Shown one piece after another: positions 58,402 through 64,000 of a DNA stretch of 64,000 bases. Made by a program: the position numbers and the translations under genes. The DNA is taken from the NCBI RefSeq assembly GCF_003217575.1, contig NZ_QJTC01000016.1:25391-89390 (forward strand), written 5' to 3'. The DNA is from Xylophilus ampelinus (GTDB lineage Bacteria; Pseudomonadota; Gammaproteobacteria; Burkholderiales; Burkholderiaceae_C). How positions within the stretch are numbered: the stretch's first letter is position 1; each line of letters starts with the position of its first letter. The notes beneath the pieces were generated by a model. That model did not search any database. It was not told the origin of the DNA and saw only the letters and a program-made list of their open reading frames with translations.

Positions 58402-59745
58402 ATGGCCAGCTTTTCCGACCACCTTCCGCGCTTTCCGGCCCGTGCCCCCTCCGCCGCGAGGGTCGACAACGCCACCGTCCGCAAGAACATGCACCAGCTG
58501 GTGCAACTGCGCTGGATCGCGGTGGTGGGCCAGGTGTTCGCCATCCTGGTGGTGCATTTCGGCTTCGGTATCGCGCTGCCTCTGAAACCGATGCTGGTAG
58601 TGCTGCTGTGCCTGGCCGCCTTCAACATCGCCAGCCTGCTGCGCTGGCGCCGCCGCAGCGATGTCTCCAACGGCGAGCTGTTCCTGGCGCTGCTGGTCGA
58701 CGTGGCGATGCTCACCGCCCAGCTGTGCCTGAGCGGCGGCGCCACCAACCCGTTCGTCTTCCTGTACCTGCTGCAGGTCACGCTGGCCGCGGTGCTGCTC
58801 GATGCCTGGTCGACCTGGACGATGGTGGCGATCACCGCGCTCTGCTTCGCCGGCCTGACCTTCTTCGGCCCGCCGCTGGCGTTCCCGCCCGACCAGGCGC
58901 AGGGTCTGCTCAGCCCCTACGTGCTGGGCCTGCTGATCTGCTTCGCGCTCAACGCCACGCTGCTGGTGGTCTTCATCACCCGCATCGGCCGCAACCTGCG
59001 GGAGCGCGACGGCCGGCTGGCCGACCTGCGGCAGCGCGCGGCGGAAGAAGAACACATCGTGCGCATGGGCCTGCTGGCCTCGGGCGCGGCGCACGAGCTC
59101 GGCACGCCGCTGGCCACGCTGGCGGTGATCCTGGGCGACTGGCGCCGGCTGCCGCATTTCAGCTCCGACCCGGAGCTGCTGCAGGAGGTGGCCGAAATGC
59201 AGGTACAGGTGCAGCGCTGCAAGTCGATCGTAAGCGGCATCCTGCTGTCGGCCGGCGAGGCGCGCGGCGAGTCGTCGGAGGAGACGACGATCTGCGACTT
59301 CCTCGACGACCTGGTGGACGATTGGTGCGCCACCCGGCCGCAGACCACCCTGGCCTACGACAACCGGGTGGCGGACGACCTGCCGATGGTGTCCGATTCG
59401 GCCCTCCAGCAGATGATCTGCAACGTGCTCGACAACGCGCTGGATGCCTCGCCCCACTGGGTGCGGCTGGAGGCCGAGCGCGACGCCGACGTGCTGCGCC
59501 TCACGGTGACCGACGCCGGCCCCGGCTTCGCGCCGGCGATGCTGGCCCAGTTCGGCAAGCCCTACCAGTCGAGCAAGGGCCGGCCCGGCGGCGGGCTGGG
59601 GCTGTTCCTTGTGGTCAACGTGGCCCGCACCGTGGGCGGGCATGTGAGCGCCGCCAACCGGCCGCAGGGCGGGGCGGCCGTCACCATCACCCTGCCGCTG
59701 GCCGCGATCACGCTCGAGGAGGAAGAGGCACCCGATGGAAGCTGA
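58402..59745 (+). CDS. regB: Redox-sensing histidine kinase, RegB/PrrB type
   Basis: A 447-residue membrane sensor with six hydrophobic segments in residues 36-195. The quinone-binding heptapeptide GGATNPF is at 112-118, the H-box SGAAHELGTPLATL has H231, and the redox-active Cys of RegB is C273 (QRCKSIVSGIL). The ATPase part has NVLDNALDAS and DAGPGFAP. It follows surf1 by 8 bases and overlaps regA by 11. Linking a quinone-sensing kinase to a quinol oxidase suggests aerobic-respiration control. Confidence 0.93.
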   Translation: MASFSDHLPRFPARAPSAARVDNATVRKNMHQLVQLRWIAVVGQVFAILVVHFGFGIALPLKPMLVVLLCLAAFNIASLLRWRRRSDVSNGELFLALLVDVAMLTAQLCLSGGATNPFVFLYLLQVTLAAVLLDAWSTWTMVAITALCFAGLTFFGPPLAFPPDQAQGLLSPYVLGLLICFALNATLLVVFITRIGRNLRERDGRLADLRQRAAEEEHIVRMGLLASGAAHELGTPLATLAVILGDWRRLPHFSSDPELLQEVAEMQVQVQRCKSIVSGILLSAGEARGESSEETTICDFLDDLVDDWCATRPQTTLAYDNRVADDLPMVSDSALQQMICNVLDNALDASPHWVRLEAERDADVLRLTVTDAGPGFAPAMLAQFGKPYQSSKGRPGGGLGLFLVVNVARTVGGHVSAANRPQGGAAVTITLPLAAITLEEEEAPDGS

Positions 59746-60271
59746 ACGCCTGCTGTTGATCGTCGAGGACGACGCCGCCTTCGCCCGCACCCTGGGCCGC
59801 TCCTTCGAGCGCCGGGGCTACACCGTGCTGCTGGCCGCCAGCCAGGAAGAAATGGCGGTGCTGCTGCGCTCGCACCAGCCGGGCTACGCGGTGGTCGACC
59901 TGAAGCTGAGCGGCGAGGCCACCGGCCTGGCCTGCGTGCAGGAACTGCATGCCTGCAACCCGGCGATGCTGATCGTGGTTCTCACCGGCTTCGCGAGCAT
60001 CGCCACCGCGGTCGAGGCGATCAAGCTCGGGGCCTGCCACTACCTGGCCAAGCCGTCGAACACCGACGACATCGAGGCCGCCTTCGGCCGGGCCGAGGGC
60101 ACGGTCGAGGTCGAGCTGACCAACCGCGCCACCTCGATCAAGACGCTCGAGTGGGAGCGGATCCACGAGACGCTGGCCGAGACCGGCTTCAACATCTCCG
60201 AGACCGCGCGCCGGCTCGGCATGCACCGCCGCACCCTGGCCCGCAAGCTGGGCAAGCAGCAGGTCAAGTAG
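59735..60271 (+). CDS. regA: Response regulator, RegA/PrrA type
   Basis: A 178-residue regulator: receiver with phospho-acceptor D55 (VVDLKLSGE) and Lys in LAKPSN, a short linker, and a C-terminal Fis-type helix-turn-helix (FNISETARRLGMHRRTLARKLGK) strongly conserved among RegA/PrrA/ActR proteins. It is the partner of the kinase that it overlaps. Probable targets include cyo and other redox genes. Confidence 0.94.
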   Translation: MEAERLLLIVEDDAAFARTLGRSFERRGYTVLLAASQEEMAVLLRSHQPGYAVVDLKLSGEATGLACVQELHACNPAMLIVVLTGFASIATAVEAIKLGACHYLAKPSNTDDIEAAFGRAEGTVEVELTNRATSIKTLEWERIHETLAETGFNISETARRLGMHRRTLARKLGKQQVK

Positions 60272-60424
60272 CGCGCCCGGCACAGCGGCAGCGGCGCGGG
60301 GTGGCGCGATCCGCAATCCCGTCGGCGCCATCTATGCCGGAGGTGTGGATACCCTGTCGGGCCGGCCGGCGGTGCCTGCCGACCGCCGACAATCCGAGCC
60401 GGACATCCACCCAGCGAAACTCCC

Positions 60425-61093
60425 ATGCCCCTGCCCACCCGCGTCAAGATCGTCGACGTCGGCCCCCGCGACGGCCTGCAGAACGAGAAGCGGACGGTGC
60501 CCGCCGCGACCAAGATCGAACTGGTGCACCTCCTGCAGGCCGCCGGCCTGCGGGACATCGAGGTGACCCGTTTCGTCAGCCCCAAGCGGGTGCCGCAGAT
60601 GGCCGACGCGGCCGAGGTGATGGCCGGCATCCGCCGCCGGCCGGGCATGCGCTATTCGGTGCTGACGCCCAACCTCGAAGGCTACCGAGCGGCGCTGGCC
60701 TGGAAGCCCGACGAGATCGTCGTCTTCGGTGCCGCCAGCCAGGCGTTCAGCCAGCGCAACATCAACTGTTCGATCGCAGAGAGCAGCGAGCGCTTCGCCC
60801 CGTTGGCGGCCTCGGCGCGCGCCGCCGACATCCATGTGCGCGGCGCGATCTCCTGCGCCGTCGGCTGCCCCTACGAAGGCGACGTGGCGCCCGAGCGGGT
60901 CGGCATGGTCTCCCGGCGGATGAAGGAGCGTGGGGTGCAGCACGTCGGCGTGGCCGACACCATCGGCGTCGGCAATCCGCGCTCCACCCAGCGCGCGCTG
61001 GATGCGGCATTGGCGCACTACGCGCCGGCCGACGTGTCGGGCCACCACCACGATACCTACGGCCAGGCGCTGCTCGAAAAACGCCAGGCCTGA
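60425..61093 (+). pseudogene. liuE: Hydroxymethylglutaryl-CoA lyase with an in-frame internal deletion
   Basis: A 222-codon open frame against about 300 in the family. The N-terminal part is normal: VKIVDVGPRDGLQNEK, EVTRFVSPKRVPQM, and GVADTIGVGNP, and the metal motif GHHHDTYGQA survives. Immediately after DTYGQAL the sequence is LEKRQA-stop, which is the normal C-terminal end. About 80 codons carrying the catalytic cysteine (GGCPYA) and the Asn metal ligand are missing. Because the frame is kept, it could be translated, but it cannot be an active lyase of the known mechanism. Confidence 0.85.
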
Positions 61094-61097
61094 GCCG

Positions 61098-61376
61098 ATG
61101 ACCGAATCCGTCTCCGAGCCCGAAACGACCGCGGTCGACCCGGCGGTGCGCGCCCGCGCGCTGTTGCTGGAGCGCGCCGCCACCGTCGCCGGCGGCCTGC
61201 CCGACGTGCCGTCGCCCTGCGTGTCGGTCTGCCGCATGAACGCCGAACGGAGTTTCTGCGAAGGCTGTTTCCGGTCGATCGACGAGATCCGCGCCTGGTC
61301 GCGTTCGGACGATGCGCACAAACGCACCGTCTGGGCCCGGCTGCTGAAGCGGATGGACGCCACCACACCACCGTAG
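61098..61376 (+). CDS. DUF1289 domain protein
   Basis: A 92-residue protein with the four-cysteine DUF1289 pattern SPCVSVCRM...FCEGCFRSIDEI at about 40-62. It starts 4 bases after the HMG-CoA lyase stop and is followed by an isomerase 14 bases later, so the three probably share one transcript. Function is unknown; the cysteines suggest an Fe-S or Zn site. Confidence 0.88.
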   Translation: MTESVSEPETTAVDPAVRARALLLERAATVAGGLPDVPSPCVSVCRMNAERSFCEGCFRSIDEIRAWSRSDDAHKRTVWARLLKRMDATTPP

Positions 61377-61390
61377 CCGAGGCCCGTCCC

Positions 61391-62029
61391 ATGCACGCCA
61401 TCGTCTTCCATCTCGATTTCGTCTCGCCTTACGCCCACCTGGCGTTCGCCCGCCTGCCGCAGGTGCTGGAGGGGCTGAGCTACGCGGTGGAGTACCGGCC
61501 GGTGCTGCTCGGCGCGCTGCTGCAGAAGCACGCCAATCCCGGGCCTGCGGGCATCGAGCCGAAGCGGCACTGGACCTACCGGCAGGCGCAGTGGCTGGGC
61601 CGGGCGCACGGCGTCGATCTGCAGCTGCCGGCGGCCCACCCCTTCGGCCCCTTGCCGCTGCTGCGGCTGGCACTGGCGACTTCCGACGACGGCAGCGTCA
61701 ACCGTTTCGTGGCGGGCCGGGTGCTGGCGCATGTCTGGCAGGGCGGGGCCGATGCGAACGATCCCGGGCGCCTGGCCGCGCTGGCGGCGGCGCTGCCGCT
61801 GCGCCACGACCCTGCCGGCCCCGAGGTCGAGGCACTGCTGCGCGCCAACACCGATGCCGCGGTGGCGCGCGGCGTCTTCGGCGTGCCGACCATGGCGGTG
61901 GGCGAGCAGCAGTTCTGGGGTTTCGAGAGCCTGCCGATGCTGCGCGCCTGCCTGGACGGCGACCCCTGGTTCTCCGGCCCGGCATGGGCCGCGGCACGCG
62001 ATCTGCCGACCGGTCTGAAAGCCGGCTGA
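61391..62029 (+). CDS. 2-hydroxychromene-2-carboxylate isomerase, DsbA-like family
   Basis: A 212-residue thioredoxin-fold protein of the DsbA/kappa-GST type: FHLDFVSPYAHLAFARLP with the active Ser in place of a CXXC motif, then GIEPKRHWTY and the cis-Pro block GVFGVPTMAV. The reaction in naphthalene catabolism is glutathione-dependent, but here, next to branched-chain degradation genes, the true substrate is unclear. Confidence 0.88.
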   Translation: MHAIVFHLDFVSPYAHLAFARLPQVLEGLSYAVEYRPVLLGALLQKHANPGPAGIEPKRHWTYRQAQWLGRAHGVDLQLPAAHPFGPLPLLRLALATSDDGSVNRFVAGRVLAHVWQGGADANDPGRLAALAAALPLRHDPAGPEVEALLRANTDAAVARGVFGVPTMAVGEQQFWGFESLPMLRACLDGDPWFSGPAWAAARDLPTGLKAG

Positions 62030-62101
62030 AGCGGGCCGAAGCCACCCAGCTCCCACATTGCAAAACCGAAGGAGATGGTTTGCCCTAGGGTTGTCAGATG
62101 C

Positions 62102-62151
62102 GCGTCAGTCTGGTGAAAGCTGGTGTTGGTTTCGCGTCAGAACAGCGTCAG
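62102..62151. promoter_or_regulatory. Three GCGTCAG direct repeats upstream of the broken symporter gene
   Basis: GCGTCAG occurs at 62102-62108, 62134-62140 and 62145-62151. Spacings of 32 and 11 bases put all copies on nearly the same face of the helix. They lie 58-107 bases before the symporter start, where an activator might bind. No regulator can be named. Confidence 0.3.
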
Positions 62152-62208
62152 TGCAGCGCCTAAGAATAGGGGCTCGCCGGTCCGGCGACATCCAATAAGG
62201 AGACAAGC

Positions 62209-63909
62209 ATGTCATCAATCCCTGTGGGCAGCGGACGCGTACCGCAGCAGCCGGCGCCGCGGCCGATGAGCGCCGAGGAGAAGAAAGTCATCTTCGCCTC
62301 GTCGCTCGGCACGGTGTTCGAGTGGTACGACTTCTACCTCTACGGCTCGCTGGCGGCGATCGTCGCCAAGCAGTTCTTCAGCGGGCTGGATCCTTCGGCG
62401 GCCTTCATCTTCGCGCTGCTGGCCTTCGCGGCCGGCTTCCTGGTGCGGCCGTTCGGCGCCATCGTGTTCGGCCGCCTGGGAGACATGATCGGGCGCAAGT
62501 ACACCTTCCTGGTCACGATCCTGATCATGGGCCTGTCCACCTTCATCGTGGGCATCCTGCCGAGCTACGCCGCCATCGGCGTCGCCGCGCCGGTGATCCT
62601 GATCGCGCTGCGCATGCTGCAGGGCCTGGCCCTCGGCGGCGAGTACGGCGGTGCCGCCACCTACGTGGCCGAGCATGCGCCGCACGGCAAGCGCGGCGCC
62701 TATACCTCGTGGATCTAGACGACGGCCACGCTCGGCCTGTTCCTGAGCCTGCTGGTCATCCTGGGCGTGCGCACCACCGTCGGCGAGGAGGCCTTCGGCG
62801 ACTGGGGCTGGCGCATTCCGTTCCTGGTGTCGATCCTGCTGCTGGGCGTGTCGGTGTGGATCCGGCTGTCCCTGTCGGAATCACCCGCCTTCCAGAAGAT
62901 GAAGGTCGAGGGCAAGACCTCCAAGGCGCCGCTGAAGGAATCCTTCGGCGAGTGGAAGAACCTCAAGATCGTGATCCTGGCCCTGATCGGCCTGACCGCC
63001 GGCCAGGCCGTGGTCTGGTACACCGGCCAGTTCTACGCGCTGTTCTTCCTGACGCAACAGCTCAAGGTGGATACGGTCACCGCCAACCTGATGATCGCCG
63101 CGGCCCTGCTGCTAGGCACGCCGTTCTTCGTGGTCTTCGGCACGCTGTCGGACAAGATCGGCCGCAAGCCGATCATCATGGCCGGCTGCCTGCTGGCGGT
63201 GCTGACCTATTTCCCGGTCTTCAAGGCGCTGACCTGGGCCGCCAACCCCGATCTGGCCAAAGCGCAGAACACCGCGGCCGTCACCGTCACGGCGGACCCG
63301 GCCACCTGCTCCTTCCAAGGTAATCCGGTGGCCCGCGAGATCGACTTCAAGAGTTCCTGCGACATCGCCAAGCGCTACCTGGTGCAGAACTCGGTGAGCT
63401 ACGAGAACGTCGCCGGTCCGGCCGGCTCCCCGGCCCAGGTGAAGATCGGCAGCAAGACCGTGGCGGCCCCGACCGGCAACGTGGTCGACCTGAAGTTTGA
63501 CGACGCCTCTGTCAAGGGCATCGCCGCCTTCAAGAAGGAAGTGGGCGACGACCTCAAGGCCTCCGGTTACCCGGCCAAGGCCGATCCGGCCAAGATGAAC
63601 ACGCTGCTGATGGTGGCGATCCTGTTCTACCTGGTGCTGCTGGTGACGATGGTCTACGGCCCCATCGCCGCGATGCTGGTCGAGATGTTCCCGACCCGGA
63701 TCCGCTACACCTCGATGAGCCTGCCGTACCACATCGGCAACGGCTGGTTCGGCGGCCTGCTGCCGACCACCTCGTTCGCGATCGTGGCCTCCACCGGCAA
63801 CATGTACAACGGCCTCTGGTACCCGATCATCATCGCGGGCACCACGCTGGTGATCGGCACGCTGTTCATGCGCGAGACAAAAGACGTCGACATCTACGCC
63901 AACGACTAG
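62209..63909 (+). pseudogene. MHS-family (MFS) symporter interrupted by an in-frame amber codon
   Basis: The same frame is open on both sides of TAG 62716-62718, reading GAYTSWI-stop-TTATLGLFLSLLVI. Family members have Gln there, so a CAG to TAG change explains it. The rest is complete: GTVFEWYDFYLYG in helix 1, GRLGDMIGRK loop, and helices to MRETKDVDIY near the end. A periplasmic-type insert of about 120 residues (63250-63590) lies in the second half, as in a subset of MHS carriers. It would be 566 residues if read through. Confidence 0.88.
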
Positions 63910-63910
63910 T

Positions 63911-64000
63911 GTGGTGTCTCAAAAATAAGCCGAACTAAGTTGACGAATGGTTATCCATGAGTTTCCAAGTCCAGGAAACTACAAAGATGACCAGATCAGG
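63911..64000 (+). mobile_element. Possible left end of an insertion sequence (continues outside the window)
   Basis: Right after the symporter stop the composition drops sharply. The stretch opens TGTGGTGTCTCAAAAATAAG, which looks like an insertion-sequence terminal repeat beginning with TG, and an open frame starts at ATG 63957 (MSFQVQETTKMTRS) or ATG 63987 and runs off the end. Only 90 bases are visible, so family and identity cannot be given. Confidence 0.35.

Overview
The window is 64 kb of GC-rich DNA from a betaproteobacterium. Codon use, gene families and the clusters corC-lnt, glyQ-glyS-gmhB-plsC, thiC-thiO-thiS-thiG-thiDE, cyoABCD-surf1 and liu point to Burkholderiales, most likely Comamonadaceae. 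A near-perfect HrpX-type promoter ahead of an ADP-ribosyltransferase-like effector (50621-51648) suggests a plant-associated lineage with a type III secretion system. I saw no tRNA, rRNA, CRISPR array or prophage.

Layout. 1-7522: end of corC, lnt, glutamate dehydrogenase, periplasmic asparaginase, and a minus-strand lipid operon (lipid kinase, metallophosphoesterase, PAP2 phosphatase). 7805-14632: glyQ and glyS split by a GHKL-ATPase/STAS-like gene, then gmhB, plsC and a YgjP-type metalloprotease. 14949-21806: SDR, rhodanese, FitAB/VapBC-type toxin-antitoxin, an MBL hydrolase divergent from a LiuR-type MerR regulator with its operator, carbonic anhydrase, thiolase, SDR and an acyl-CoA dehydrogenase remnant. 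21931-26828: two small unknown genes, YchJ, a HAD phosphatase, an outer-membrane protein, and a LysR/SbtA bicarbonate-transport pair. 26862-33397: chemoreceptor remnant, TPP riboswitch and the thiamin operon. 33750-40169: periplasmic glucan protein, VapD with a tiny upstream ORF, mntR, and mntH with a TonB-dependent receptor that is out of frame at a G8 tract. 40211-43853: DUF2256, FeS photolyase, Na+/H+ antiporter. 43919-50449: wreckage of the leucine-degradation genes liuB, liuC and liuD interrupted by a small unknown gene and by a lower-GC ATPase + DUF4276 (TOPRIM-like) pair that abuts a frameshifted 2-hydroxyacid dehydrogenase. 50621-53115: effector and an MHS-family symporter. 53269-60271: cyoABCD, surf1 and the redox two-component pair regB/regA. 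60425-64000: HMG-CoA lyase with an internal deletion, DUF1289, an isomerase, an MHS symporter with an amber codon, and possibly the edge of an insertion sequence.

Three themes stand out. First, the leucine/isovalerate pathway is eroding: MCC beta, enoyl-CoA hydratase, MCC alpha and HMG-CoA lyase all carry internal deletions, while the regulator, operator, MBL hydrolase, carbonic anhydrase and thiolase look intact. Second, accessory cargo has been placed between housekeeping genes: the ATPase/STAS-like gene in glyQS, the ATPase/DUF4276 pair, VapD, and the effector. Third, two intergenic repeat families are scattered through the window, and one of them supplies coding ends or start codons to neighbouring genes.

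All function calls come from reading the translated sequence and recalled family motifs. No database search was run.
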